Source: Bacillota bacterium
GTDB lineage: Bacteria > Bacillota > Dethiobacteria > DTU022 > PWGO01
Assembly (NCBI GenBank): GCA_012518215.1
Contig: JAAYSV010000008.1
Span: 102,452 to 166,451, forward strand
DNA length: 64,000 bases
Reading direction: 5' to 3'
In this document: piece by piece, positions 16,897 through 25,859 of the stretch
Position numbering within the stretch: position 1 is the first letter of the stretch
Layout: every line of letters begins with the position of its first letter
Position numbers and translations under genes: made by a program
The notes under the pieces: model-generated
The model's database searches: none
Told to the model about the DNA's origin: nothing
What the model saw: the letters and a program-made list of their open reading frames with translations, nothing else

Positions 16897-16924
16897 AGTA
16901 TTTCCTGCCCTCCCTTTTTTATAC
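16897..16924 (-). promoter_or_regulatory. Sigma-F-like promoter upstream of sigG
   Basis: On the minus strand GTATA (16920-16924) matches the sigma-F/G -35 pattern GYATA, and GGAAATACT (16897-16905) matches GGNNANANT exactly. The spacer is 14 bases, shorter than the usual 15-16, so the call is tentative. The position, in the 80-base sigE-sigG gap, is where a sigma-F promoter for sigG is expected. Confidence 0.5.
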
Positions 16925-16944
16925 TGTGGCAGAACAAAAGTTGT

Positions 16945-17679
16945 CTATTCCATCTTTTTTATCTCTTTCTGCAATCTTTTGATGATCCTTTTCTCCAGGC
17001 GGGATATGTAGGATTGCGAGATGCCCAGCATCTCGGCAACCTCTTTCTGTGTTTTCTCCACTTCCCCCTCCAATCCAAACCTCAGCTCCATGATCCTTTT
17101 TTCCCGGTAAGTCAGTTTTTCAATGGCCAGATAAAGCAACTTCCTTTCAATTTCCTGCTCTATGCTTTTGATGACCAGATCCCCTTCGGTACCCAGAATA
17201 TCGGAAAGGAGGAGCTCGTTCCCATCCCAATCAACATTCAACGGTTCGTCGAAAGAAACTTCCAGTCGGACCTTGTGATTGCGCCGGAGAAACATGAGTA
17301 TCTCGTTTTCAATGCACTTGGAAGCATAGGTGGCCAGTTTGATATTCTTGTGAGGGTCAAACGTATTCACGGCCTTGATGAGCCCGATTGTTCCGATGGA
17401 AGACAGGTCATCGATGTTCACACCCGTATTCTCGAATTTGCGGGCAATGTAAACCACCAGCCGCAGATTGCGTTCAATCAAGGTTGTTCTGACCGTGTAA
17501 TCTCCCTTTTTGAGTTTGTTCAACAGATCGTCTTCTTCCTCATGGCTCAATGGCGGAGGCAAGGTTTCACTGTTGCTTACATAGAAAAGATAGCGGTATT
17601 GTTTCAACCTTTCCCAGGGAAATAAACGAAAAACAAACAATCTCAATCTGGAGCGAAACCGATTTAACATTTTGTACAT
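16945..17679 (-). CDS. sigE: Sporulation sigma factor SigE (mother cell), pro-form
   Basis: The start at ATG 17679 (244 residues) follows AAAGGGTGG; a GTG three codons upstream is possible. The N-terminal about 25 residues, basic then hydrophobic ([12 protein letters not shown]), are the pro-sequence that tethers pro-sigma-E to the membrane until SpoIIGA cleaves it. Region 2 ([20 protein letters not shown]) and region 4 ([20 protein letters not shown]) are clear. It directs early mother-cell transcription. It lies 21-30 bases after spoIIGA, its processing protease, as in other spore formers. Confidence 0.98.
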   Translation of the reverse strand: MYKMLNRFRSRLRLFVFRLFPWERLKQYRYLFYVSNSETLPPPLSHEEEDDLLNKLKKGDYTVRTTLIERNLRLVVYIARKFENTGVNIDDLSSIGTIGLIKAVNTFDPHKNIKLATYASKCIENEILMFLRRNHKVRLEVSFDEPLNVDWDGNELLLSDILGTEGDLVIKSIEQEIERKLLYLAIEKLTYREKRIMELRFGLEGEVEKTQKEVAEMLGISQSYISRLEKRIIKRLQKEIKKME

Positions 17680-17709
17680 ATTGGCCACCCTTTCAGATCA
17701 TGAATTTGA

Positions 17710-18585
17710 TTAACTGACGAGCTGCAACACCTCCGGAGGAATCAAAGCTTCATATTCCCCCGAATTGTTGAAGTTGTGTTTATGAATACCGATTGCCACC
17801 TGCGACCCGATTTCCCGGCTTTCCCTGCCCCGCATTATTTTGATCCGATCGGGCCTGAATCCAAGCAGAAGTTCTGTCCTCCCTCCCAATCCCGTGACGG
17901 GGATAAGGTAGAAACGAAGGCTTAGATCCGGATCGGAGATGCTTTCCATCACTTTTACCGAATCAAAATCGCTCTTGAACAGTTTATAAACATCACCGGG
18001 GATTATCTTCTGAAGGCTTTGATGGTTCACGATTATTACCGGTTTCCTGGAAAAGGGCTCCCTGACACGGTTTCCCGTGTCAAGATAGGCTGCTATGGTC
18101 TGCTTCCTGTCATCCATGCAGACCTGGACTCGCGCATGCATGAGAGCCTGCCATTTGCGTCCTTCCAGGAAAGGTTGAAAAAAAGAGAGTACGCCGGTGA
18201 ACAGAAAGCCGACCATCAATAAATGGAACAGGAACACAGGTTTGTCTACGGCCATTGCGACCGGTTGCAGATTGAGAAGCACCAGAATGCAACCGCAGAA
18301 GACAAAGGCCAGCAGGAACATGAGGCTACCCATGAAAATAAAATCCCTTCTCCTGAGAGGAAAATAGGCAAGGCCCACCATGAAAAACGGCGTGATCATC
18401 ACGAAGACTATCCAGAGGAAGTTTGAAGCGGGAAAAATCGTAAAGCATATTGCCGGCAACACACCGGCCAGCGCCCCGAGAAGCAGTTTGCCGGCTCCGG
18501 ACCGGCGATGGGTCAATCTGCCCACCGCATACAACAAACAATAATCCATGCACAGATTGGCGATGATCAGTAAATCAAGATACAC
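17710..18585 (-). CDS. spoIIGA: SpoIIGA, pro-sigma-E processing protease
   Basis: The 291-residue protein has five or six hydrophobic segments in its N-terminal half and a C-terminal aspartic-protease-like domain. The likely catalytic Asp is in AAYLDTGNRVREPFSRKPV (about residue 170). It is membrane-bound at the sporulation septum and cleaves pro-sigma-E when activated by SpoIIR. GTG at 18585 follows AAAGGAG. It is the first gene of the spoIIGA-sigE pair. Confidence 0.95.
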   Translation of the reverse strand: MYLDLLIIANLCMDYCLLYAVGRLTHRRSGAGKLLLGALAGVLPAICFTIFPASNFLWIVFVMITPFFMVGLAYFPLRRRDFIFMGSLMFLLAFVFCGCILVLLNLQPVAMAVDKPVFLFHLLMVGFLFTGVLSFFQPFLEGRKWQALMHARVQVCMDDRKQTIAAYLDTGNRVREPFSRKPVIIVNHQSLQKIIPGDVYKLFKSDFDSVKVMESISDPDLSLRFYLIPVTGLGGRTELLLGFRPDRIKIMRGRESREIGSQVAIGIHKHNFNNSGEYEALIPPEVLQLVS

Positions 18586-18648
18586 CTTGTTCTCCTTTGG
18601 GTACAGTTGCTAATTATTTTTATGACATTGCATAATCGGGTATGCTTG

Positions 18649-18682
18649 ATTATACATGAGGGTGGGCATATAATTTGTCGCT
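18649..18682 (-). promoter_or_regulatory. Possible spoIIGA promoter with Spo0A-box-like site
   Basis: A perfect TATAAT (18649-18654, minus strand) lies 63 bases upstream of spoIIGA. About 22 bases further upstream is AGCGACA (about 18677-18683), which matches the reverse of a Spo0A box (TTCGACA) at five of seven positions. The spoIIG promoter of B. subtilis is a sigma-A promoter with a long spacer and Spo0A boxes, so the arrangement fits, but no good -35 is visible. Weak call. Confidence 0.35.
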
Positions 18683-18694
18683 CGTTGGGGATGT

Positions 18695-18730
18695 TAAAAA
18701 AAAATAAAAGGCTTTAATCAGCCTTTTATT
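18695..18730 (-). terminator. Intrinsic terminator downstream of ftsZ
   Basis: An 11-base-pair stem (18703-18713 with 18720-18730, six-base loop) is followed on the minus strand by a run of nine or more U residues. It lies 35 bases after the ftsZ stop and closes the division operon before spoIIGA. Confidence 0.92.
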
Positions 18731-18764
18731 GAGGTTTTTTTCTTTCCGGTCCTGTGAAGATTGA

Positions 18765-19826
18765 TTATTCGTCTTTTTTCTGATGGCGTATGAACGCCGG
18801 CGTATCTATATCGCTCCCATCCGCAAATCTGGCTTTCCCGAAATCAGCCTCAACCACGTTCTGGTGCTTGCTTTTCCGGTCAAACCCCGTGGCGATGACC
18901 GTGACCCTGATCTTGTCTTCCATCGATTCATCGATCACCGCGCCAAAGATGGTGTTTGCTTCAGAATCGGCTTGCTTGGAGATAATGTCCGCAGCTTCCG
19001 TGATCTCGTACAGGCCCAGATCCTTCCCCCCCGTGATGTTGATCAATATCCCCTTCGCCCCCTCGATCGATGTTTCCAGCAAGGGGCTGGTGATGGCATT
19101 CTTGGCTGCATCAACGGCTCTATTTTCACTGTTGGAAACCCCCACACCCATCAGGGCCGTGCCTGTTTCCTCCATTATGGTTTTAACATCGGCAAAATCC
19201 AGGTTGATGATCCCCGGCACAGCAATCAGGTCGGAAATACCCTGAACCCCCTGGCGCAACACATCGTCAACCATACGGAATGCTTCCAGTATGGGGGTTC
19301 TTTTCTCCACAATCTGCAACAACCGCTCGTTGGGAATGACGATGAGCGAATCGACCTCATCCTTCAACCTTCTGATACCTTCCTCGGCCTGTTCATGGCG
19401 TTTGCGAAGTTCAAAAGGAAACGGTTTGGTGACCACCCCGACCGTCAATGCACCCAGTTCCTTGGCAATTCCGGCAATAACCGGTGCCCCGCCGGTTCCA
19501 GTCCCCCCGCCCATCCCGGCGGTGATAAAAATCATGTCGGCACCTTCCAGGGCCTCGCGGATCCGGTCCTGGCTTTCCTCCGCCGCCTGCCTCCCTATTT
19601 CAGGATTGGCTCCCGCTCCCAGCCCCTTGGTGAGTTCCTCCCCGATCTGTATTTTGGTGCTTGCTTCGGTCAAATACAGAGCCTGGGCATCAGTATTGAC
19701 CGCAAGGAAATCAACTCCCTTGAGGCCCACCCCGATCATACGGTTCACGGCATTGCTTCCACCCCCACCAACGCCGATAACCTTGATTGTTGCGAAATGT
19801 TCCATCTCGATATCAAAATCAATCAC
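18765..19826 (-). CDS. ftsZ: FtsZ, tubulin-like cell division GTPase
   Basis: GTG at 19826 is chosen because AAGGGGGG lies seven bases upstream and the resulting start ([20 protein letters not shown]) matches other FtsZ proteins; ATG 19847 would add seven residues. The 353-residue protein has the GTP-binding [14 protein letters not shown] and tubulin signature [11 protein letters not shown], and ends in the conserved tail [12 protein letters not shown] that binds FtsA and other partners. It polymerises into the division ring. It lies 26 bases after ftsA, and a terminator follows. Confidence 0.99.
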   Translation of the reverse strand: MIDFDIEMEHFATIKVIGVGGGGSNAVNRMIGVGLKGVDFLAVNTDAQALYLTEASTKIQIGEELTKGLGAGANPEIGRQAAEESQDRIREALEGADMIFITAGMGGGTGTGGAPVIAGIAKELGALTVGVVTKPFPFELRKRHEQAEEGIRRLKDEVDSLIVIPNERLLQIVEKRTPILEAFRMVDDVLRQGVQGISDLIAVPGIINLDFADVKTIMEETGTALMGVGVSNSENRAVDAAKNAITSPLLETSIEGAKGILINITGGKDLGLYEITEAADIISKQADSEANTIFGAVIDESMEDKIRVTVIATGFDRKSKHQNVVEADFGKARFADGSDIDTPAFIRHQKKDE

Positions 19827-19852
19827 CGCGTTACCCCCCTTGTGCATTCAGA

Positions 19853-21088
19853 TTACTCAAAAAAATCGTTGAACCAGCTCAGAATCTGCTTCCAAAGCTT
19901 TGCAAAAAAACCGAATGACCCGGCCGCTTCTTTTTTCTCGGAATAACTTACCCCCACCCCGATGTTGTGGATAACATAATAAATGATACCCACGGCAGTG
20001 GTATAGATGGGACTCTGAACACCGACCAGCTGCGGTTCCCCGATCCTGATGGATGTCCCGATCACTTCCTCGGCTATCTCGGTCAACCCTTCCATCAGAG
20101 AAACCCCGCCGGTCAAGACCACCCCGGACGACAATGCATCGCTTCCGGCCATCTTGAACATCTCTTCCCGTGCAAACTGAAGGATTTCCTGAACGCGGGG
20201 GCCTATGTAGCGAGCCAGATCTTGCGCGGATACTTTTACTTTTTCCTTGCCCCCGACAGTGATGATCTCTATCTTTTCTTCCGTATTTGCAGCCGACTGG
20301 AGGGCACAGCCGTACTCGATTTTCAAGTTCTCGGCAGCATAATAACTGGTATGCAGGCCCACGGAAAGGTCGTTGGTAATAAGATTACCGCCGATGGGCA
20401 GAACGGAAAGGTCTTGCAAGATCCCATTCTTGAAGAAAGCAATCTCCGTCGTTCCCCCACCTATGTCTATAACAAATACCCCCAGTTCTTTCTCGTCCCT
20501 GGTAAGCGTGATTTCCCCGTTGGCAAATGATTGCAGTACGATTCCCTCTATTTCGATACCCGCCCTCTTGATGCACCTGATGAGGTTCTGCAAGCACGTT
20601 GCCGAGGTGGTCACGATCACGGCGTCGACTTCAAGCCGCACTCCCAACATACCCACCGGATCCTTGATACCATCGTACCCGTCCACGATATATTCATGCG
20701 CGATTACCTCTACAATTTCGCGTTCGGAAGGAAGGGCCACCTTTGTATTTTCCAGCGCCCTTTCCACATCCTGGGGACGTATTTCCCTGTCTTCGGCCGT
20801 TATCGTAGCCACGCCACGGCTTTTGAGCAACTGCACATTCAAGCCCACCAGGCTGATAAAAGCGGATTCTATCCTTATCCCGGCCATCCTTTCCGCTTCC
20901 TCGACCGCCCGGCTTATTGCATCTATGGTCTTGTCCTGATCAACGACAAAACCCTTTCTTATCCCCTCGGAGGGGCTCAAACCAACGCCGATTATATTTA
21001 TAGTTCCATCGGAACGGTGTTCCCCGACAATCACTCGTATATGCGATGTTCCTACATCCATTCCAACAATTATTTCCTTTTGTTTCAA
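19853..21088 (-). CDS. ftsA: FtsA, actin-like divisome membrane anchor
   Basis: The 411-residue protein has actin-fold motifs (VGMDVGTSHIRVIVGEH at the N-terminus, FVIDIGGGTTEIAFF and VLTGGVSLMEGL) and ends in an amphipathic membrane-targeting helix (FAKLWKQILSWFNDFFE). It anchors FtsZ to the membrane. The start is TTG at 21088 behind AGGAGGTAAC. A sigma-H-type promoter lies 43-69 bases upstream. The gene that usually lies just upstream, ftsQ/divIB, is absent. Confidence 0.97.
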   Translation of the reverse strand: MKQKEIIVGMDVGTSHIRVIVGEHRSDGTINIIGVGLSPSEGIRKGFVVDQDKTIDAISRAVEEAERMAGIRIESAFISLVGLNVQLLKSRGVATITAEDREIRPQDVERALENTKVALPSEREIVEVIAHEYIVDGYDGIKDPVGMLGVRLEVDAVIVTTSATCLQNLIRCIKRAGIEIEGIVLQSFANGEITLTRDEKELGVFVIDIGGGTTEIAFFKNGILQDLSVLPIGGNLITNDLSVGLHTSYYAAENLKIEYGCALQSAANTEEKIEIITVGGKEKVKVSAQDLARYIGPRVQEILQFAREEMFKMAGSDALSSGVVLTGGVSLMEGLTEIAEEVIGTSIRIGEPQLVGVQSPIYTTAVGIIYYVIHNIGVGVSYSEKKEAAGSFGFFAKLWKQILSWFNDFFE

Positions 21089-21130
21089 ACTGTTACCTCC
21101 TAGCCGGCTCTATTCCATATATAAAGTTAG

Positions 21131-21157
21131 ATTCAACAACGAAATTAATTATCCTCT
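21131..21157 (-). promoter_or_regulatory. Sigma-H-type promoter for ftsAZ
   Basis: On the minus strand AGAGGATAA (21149-21157) fits the sigma-H -35 pattern RnAGGAwww and GTTGAAT (21131-21137) fits the -10 pattern RnnGAAT, with an 11-base spacer, as expected. It is in the 168-base gap between murB and ftsA. B. subtilis ftsAZ also has a sigma-H promoter, used at sporulation onset to form polar rings, so the location supports the call. Confidence 0.65.
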
Positions 21158-21256
21158 AATATTTTATTTTTTTGCCATTATTTTTGCCCCGAACCAGGCA
21201 TTGGAAGCTTGTCCACTTTTAACTTGAATTCCCTGCACCGGGAGATGAAACCCCGA

Positions 21257-22156
21257 TCATCGATCTTCGCCAACGATCTCGATTTCGAGTTCCAGATCGA
21301 TACCATGAGTCTTCATCACTCTCTCCCTGATCATATCGATGAGATCCAGAATGTCCCCTGCCGTTGCCCCACCCGCATTCACAATAAAATTGGCATGCTC
21401 TTCCGATACCCGGGCACCCCCCACGCACAATCCTTTTCCCCCCGCCGTTTCCACCAACTTTCCCGCAGGGATACTGGGGTGGTTTCTGAAAACACTGCCG
21501 GCGCTGGGAAGCCGTGGCTGTCTTTGCCGCCGGACTTCTATCATTTCACGCATACGTTCTGCAATCTTCCCGGGATAATCTTCCTCCAATGACAGACGAC
21601 AATCGGTGATCACCCCTTTGTTTTCCCGGAGGCTGCTCCAACGGTAACCGAATACAATTTCCTCATGCCCGATGCGCCCGGGTTCACCGTCGAAGTTCAC
21701 AAAACCCAATTCCCTGACAAGACCCCCGACCGTGCCCCCGAAAGCCCCCGCATTCATGATCACTCCGCCCCCCACGGTACCGGGGATACCGGAAGCAAAT
21801 TCAAGCCCGGATAGCCCACCATCCACCGCTTTCCGGGCCAGATGCGAAAGAAGGGCCCCCGCACCGACTACCACTTCTGTACCCTCGGCCCGGAAATAGT
21901 TGAAAGCGCTGCCCAGCTGCACGGCCACCCCCCTCAGGCCGCCATCCCTTACCAGCAAATTGGTACCCTTTCCCATGATCAGGAGGGGCACCCCGGCTGA
22001 TTTTACAGTTCCGAGCAACAGCTTAATTTCATTTACATCAGCAGGGAAAACCAGGTAATCGGCACTTCCGCCTACCCCGAAAGATGTGTACCTGGACATC
22101 GGTGCATCTTTCTCGAATTTGACCTGGATCGATTTCAACAACCGCTCCGTATCCAT
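21257..22156 (-). CDS. murB: MurB, UDP-N-acetylenolpyruvoylglucosamine reductase
   Basis: The 299-residue FAD enzyme has the FAD-binding blocks YTSFGVGGSADYLVFPAD, MGKGTNLLVRDGGLRG and GIPGTVGGGVIMNAGAFGG, and the catalytic serine in SAGSVFRNHP. It reduces UDP-GlcNAc-enolpyruvate to UDP-MurNAc. ATG has GGGAGG upstream. It lies 15 bases after murG. In many Clostridia murC lies between murG and murB; it is not here. Confidence 0.97.
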   Translation of the reverse strand: MDTERLLKSIQVKFEKDAPMSRYTSFGVGGSADYLVFPADVNEIKLLLGTVKSAGVPLLIMGKGTNLLVRDGGLRGVAVQLGSAFNYFRAEGTEVVVGAGALLSHLARKAVDGGLSGLEFASGIPGTVGGGVIMNAGAFGGTVGGLVRELGFVNFDGEPGRIGHEEIVFGYRWSSLRENKGVITDCRLSLEEDYPGKIAERMREMIEVRRQRQPRLPSAGSVFRNHPSIPAGKLVETAGGKGLCVGGARVSEEHANFIVNAGGATAGDILDLIDMIRERVMKTHGIDLELEIEIVGEDR

Positions 22157-22171
22157 TTTTTCCTCCCGATC

Positions 22172-23269
22172 TTATTGTTCCATCGCTTCCAGAAGGCAAC
22201 GATACATCCTGGAGGCGGCATCAGGTGTCCCCATACCCCTGCTCTTTCGGGCCATTTCTTTCAACTTTTCCGGAGCGCCGAACATTTCCTCCATCATTCC
22301 GGCCAGCCGAACCGCGGTAAAATCCTTCTCCATCATGATGCGGGCGGCGCCTTCCCCTTCCAGTAACCGCGCATTGAAATATTGATGGTTGTGAGCAACA
22401 TTGGGAGACGGTACAAGAAAGGCCGGCACCCCCCGCGCCGTTATCTCCGCAAGGGCCGTGGCCCCTGCCCTGCTGATGATCAGATCCGCAATGGCAAGAG
22501 CCGCCGGCATATCATGCAGGTAGGGCATCAGCAGTATCCCCGGAAGCGATTCTCCCCCTATCTTTTCCTTCACCCATCCGTAATATGAATTTCCCGTGAT
22601 GTACAGAAGCTGGCTTCCCGAAGGAAGACCACCACGCGTGACAAGGTCAACCATGACCTCGTTCATTCTGAGAGCCCCCTGGCTGCCACCCACGACCAGG
22701 ATGGTCCTTTTACGTGGATCAAGGCCTTCAAACCGTTCAAAGCCTTCTTCACGTGTCAGATCAACCACCTCACCGGCCCGTGGATTTCCGGTAAGTACCA
22801 CTCTTTTATCCTTGAAATGAACACGGGAAGCCTCGAAAGAAATGCAGATCCTGTCGGCCCAACGTGCCAGTATTCTGTTGGTTCGGCCAGGTATAACGTT
22901 CTGCTCATGAATGACGATCGGCCGCCGTCTCATTCTTGAAGCCAGAACGGCCGGCCCGGCCACGTATCCCCCGGTGCCGACAACAACATCGGGCTCGAAA
23001 TCTCTGACAATCTCGAGGGATTGTTTGATACTCCGGCATAGATCGACCGTTGCTCCCCACAATTCTGCCGGGGGATATTTTTTGAAAGCCCGCACCGTTA
23101 TTTCTTTCAGGTTGAAACCGGCCTCCGGGACAATTTTTTTTTCCAATCCCCGCGCTGTTCCCACGAACAGGATCTCGGCATCCTGCCTTTTTTTCCGGAT
23201 GTAGCGAGCCAGTGCCAGGCCGGGGTAAATATGCCCTCCCGTTCCCCCGCCACAGATCAAAATGCGCAT
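22172..23269 (-). CDS. murG: MurG, lipid II synthase (GlcNAc transferase)
   Basis: This 365-residue GT28 glycosyltransferase has the N-terminal loop ILICGGGTGGHIYPGLALA and, in the C-terminal domain, GGSQGALRMNEV and ISRAGATALAEITARGVPA, which bind UDP-GlcNAc. It converts lipid I into lipid II on the inner membrane face. The gene lies between ftsW and murB, with 20 and 15 bases to its neighbours. Confidence 0.98.
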   Translation of the reverse strand: MRILICGGGTGGHIYPGLALARYIRKKRQDAEILFVGTARGLEKKIVPEAGFNLKEITVRAFKKYPPAELWGATVDLCRSIKQSLEIVRDFEPDVVVGTGGYVAGPAVLASRMRRRPIVIHEQNVIPGRTNRILARWADRICISFEASRVHFKDKRVVLTGNPRAGEVVDLTREEGFERFEGLDPRKRTILVVGGSQGALRMNEVMVDLVTRGGLPSGSQLLYITGNSYYGWVKEKIGGESLPGILLMPYLHDMPAALAIADLIISRAGATALAEITARGVPAFLVPSPNVAHNHQYFNARLLEGEGAARIMMEKDFTAVRLAGMMEEMFGAPEKLKEMARKSRGMGTPDAASRMYRCLLEAMEQ

Positions 23270-23289
23270 TTTTGTCCTTTCTCTTACCC

Positions 23290-24426
23290 TTATTGATTGG
23301 CATATCTGGATATATTCAACAGAATGCCGATACCGCAGAGGTTGAAAAATAACGAACTTCCTCCGGCACTGATCAGGGGGAGGTTCAGCCCCGTGACCGG
23401 AAGGCTACCGGTTACCACACCGATATTTATCAAGGCCTGGGCACCGATCATGAATGTGATCCCCGCCGCCAACAAGCCTCCAAAAAGATCCGGTGACGAC
23501 AGTGCCACCTTCATCCCCCTCCATACCAGGATGAAGAAGAGGAGAATAACCGCCGTCGCCCCCACGAAACCCAGTTCCTCCCCGATGATTGCGAATATAA
23601 AGTCGTTGTAGGGTTCCGGCAGATAGTACAGCTTCTGCCTGCTTCTTCCCAGCCCCACTCCGAAGATGCCCCCTGGCCCCAGGGCATAGAGAGATTGGAT
23701 GATATGGTAGCCGTCTCCCAGTGGATCCGCCCAGGGATCAAGAAATGATGTCAACCGTTTGAGACGGTAAGAGGCGCTGAACACAAGATAGATGATGGCC
23801 GGAAAAGACAGGCCGGCCAGCGCCGCTATCTGTTTGAAAGGCATTCCGGCCAGAAAAATGACCATGGCAATACCCAGAAGAATGATCAATCCGGTACCCA
23901 TATCCGGCTGCCACAGTATGAACAGAAAGGATAGCCCGGCTACCGACAGGGGGATGAAACTGCTGGACCAGAAATTTTCCATACGGATACTCTTGCTGCT
24001 GAGGTACGCCGCCGTGAAAATAACCAGGGCAAGCTTGGTAAATTCGGAAGGCTGGAAAGTCAGAAAAGAACCGATTCCGATCCACCTTCTGGCATCGTGA
24101 ATTTCTATCCCCACCCCTGGTATATATACGGCTGCCAGCAAAACAAAACTGATGATGACCATGGCCGGGGAAAGCCGTTTCAGATGACGATGGTCAAAAC
24201 GTGAGAAAAACAGCATACCCGTGATCCCCAGCAATGCCCAGAATATCTGACGTCTAAGAAAAAAATAAGGGTCTCCCCTGCTTTCCGCGGCATCCACATA
24301 GCTGGCACTGAAAACCATTACCAGTCCGATACCCAGAAGAATAAGGGTTACCAGAAAGATGGTGAAATCGGGATCCTTTTTTTTCCCTTCCTGCCCGGGC
24401 CTGGCCCGCAACCTTCTTCTGCTCAT
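23290..24426 (-). CDS. ftsW: FtsW/SpoVE family SEDS peptidoglycan glycosyltransferase
   Basis: The 378-residue protein has about ten membrane segments and the SEDS signatures: WQPDMGTGLIILLGIAMV (with the essential Asp), PEPYNDFIFAIIGEELGF and the C-terminal NLPLISAGGSSL. FtsW polymerises lipid II at the septum with a class B PBP, here probably the SpoVD-like protein encoded upstream. Whether it is FtsW or SpoVE cannot be decided by sequence alone. Its ATG overlaps the murD stop. Confidence 0.93.
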   Translation of the reverse strand: MSRRRLRARPGQEGKKKDPDFTIFLVTLILLGIGLVMVFSASYVDAAESRGDPYFFLRRQIFWALLGITGMLFFSRFDHRHLKRLSPAMVIISFVLLAAVYIPGVGIEIHDARRWIGIGSFLTFQPSEFTKLALVIFTAAYLSSKSIRMENFWSSSFIPLSVAGLSFLFILWQPDMGTGLIILLGIAMVIFLAGMPFKQIAALAGLSFPAIIYLVFSASYRLKRLTSFLDPWADPLGDGYHIIQSLYALGPGGIFGVGLGRSRQKLYYLPEPYNDFIFAIIGEELGFVGATAVILLFFILVWRGMKVALSSPDLFGGLLAAGITFMIGAQALINIGVVTGSLPVTGLNLPLISAGGSSLFFNLCGIGILLNISRYANQ

Positions 24427-25811
24427 CCCCTCAAGGCGTTGACCACTTCCTTGAAACGCCGACCCCTTTCTTCATAATTGGCGAACATATCCATGCTGGC
24501 GGAAGCAGGAGAGAGAAGGATGATATCCCCGGCTACCGCGTTCTTCCATGCCCCCGCAACTGCCTCCTCCAGCGAGGCCACGATCTGTGTATCCTCAAAT
24601 CCTGCTTCATGCGCGGCCTCTTTAATTTTATGGGCTGTCTCCCCCAATAATACTATCATTTTAACTCTGTTTGTAATGGCCGCCCTGACCAATCCCTCAT
24701 AATTCAGACCTTCTTCCTTCCCTCCCGCAATGAGGATCTTCTCCTTTCCGGGAAAGGCCTCCAGGGCGCCGATCGATGCTTCCGGGTTGGTTCCCTTGGA
24801 ATCATTTACAAATGTAATGCCGTCCATGACCCTTACATGTTCGAGTCGGTGTTCCAAACCTTCAAAAGACTCCAGCACATCGCCGATCGTTTTCAAGTCC
24901 ACGCCGCCGGCCCAGGCAGCGGAAGCCGCCGCCAGGGCGTTCTCCAGATTGTGATTGCCGGGAAGGGCCACCTTTTCCCGGGAGCAGAGCGGTTCAAATA
25001 CCCCCTCCCTGTTGAGGCCGATCGTTCCCTTCCTGACACAGAAACCTTCCACCATTTTTTTTCGGCTGAAAAACAGGGGAGAAGCCCTGGTTTTGTTTTT
25101 GAAAGATAATACGAGCGGATCATCGGCATTCAGAACGGCTACATCCGATTCCGTCTGATTGGCCAGGATCTTCTTCTTTGCGTCGGCGTATTTCTCTCTT
25201 GTAAGATGATAATCCAGATGGTCTTCCCCGATGTTCAGTATGACCGCTATCAGGGGACGGAAATTGATGGTGTTGTCAAGTTGAAAACTGCTCAATTCCG
25301 CAACGATCATGTCCCCGGGGGTGGCTCCGGCCTCCCTTGCCGCATCAACGAGGGGACTGCCGATGTTGCCTGCCGTAAAAGTCCTTCCGAACCGGGCTCT
25401 CTGGAAAATTTCGGAGACCATCATGGTCGTGGTTGTTTTACCATTGGTTCCCGTAATGCCTATTATTGGCACTCTGGTAAAATGATATGCCAGTTCAATC
25501 TCTGAAATTATCGGTATTTTTGCATCATGCGCTTTTTCCAGGATTCCAAGATGTGGGTTGACACCCGGGCTCTTGACAACCAGCCCCGTTTTCTCGTTGA
25601 TCAGCGAAGTTGGATGCTCACCCGAAACCACGGATATCCGGGGATCATTCTTCAACCGGGTCATTTCCTGTTCCAGTTCGCAAAGCCTGCGGCGGTCATT
25701 GACCACCACCTTGCTGGCACCCAGTTCCAGCAGGAAACATACCGTTGCCAGCCCGCTGAGCCCCAGGCCTACAACCACCGTTTCTTTTTTTCTGATCTTC
25801 TCCAGTAACAT
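24423..25811 (-). CDS. murD: MurD, UDP-MurNAc-L-Ala:D-Glu ligase
   Basis: The start is set to ATG 25811, which has GAGGTGG at good spacing and gives 462 residues; the frame begins at 25859 but without a ribosome-binding site. The ATP-binding loop GITGTNGKTTTTMMVSEI is at about residues 120-137, and LEHRLEHV and FVNDSKGTNPEA are typical of MurD. It adds D-glutamate to UDP-MurNAc-L-Ala. The stop overlaps the ftsW start by four bases. Confidence 0.97.
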   Translation of the reverse strand: MLLEKIRKKETVVVGLGLSGLATVCFLLELGASKVVVNDRRRLCELEQEMTRLKNDPRISVVSGEHPTSLINEKTGLVVKSPGVNPHLGILEKAHDAKIPIISEIELAYHFTRVPIIGITGTNGKTTTTMMVSEIFQRARFGRTFTAGNIGSPLVDAAREAGATPGDMIVAELSSFQLDNTINFRPLIAVILNIGEDHLDYHLTREKYADAKKKILANQTESDVAVLNADDPLVLSFKNKTRASPLFFSRKKMVEGFCVRKGTIGLNREGVFEPLCSREKVALPGNHNLENALAAASAAWAGGVDLKTIGDVLESFEGLEHRLEHVRVMDGITFVNDSKGTNPEASIGALEAFPGKEKILIAGGKEEGLNYEGLVRAAITNRVKMIVLLGETAHKIKEAAHEAGFEDTQIVASLEEAVAGAWKNAVAGDIILLSPASASMDMFANYEERGRRFKEVVNALRG

Positions 25812-25859
25812 CTCCGGCCACCTCTGCTCGATAACGATTCGAAAACCATGACCGACCAT

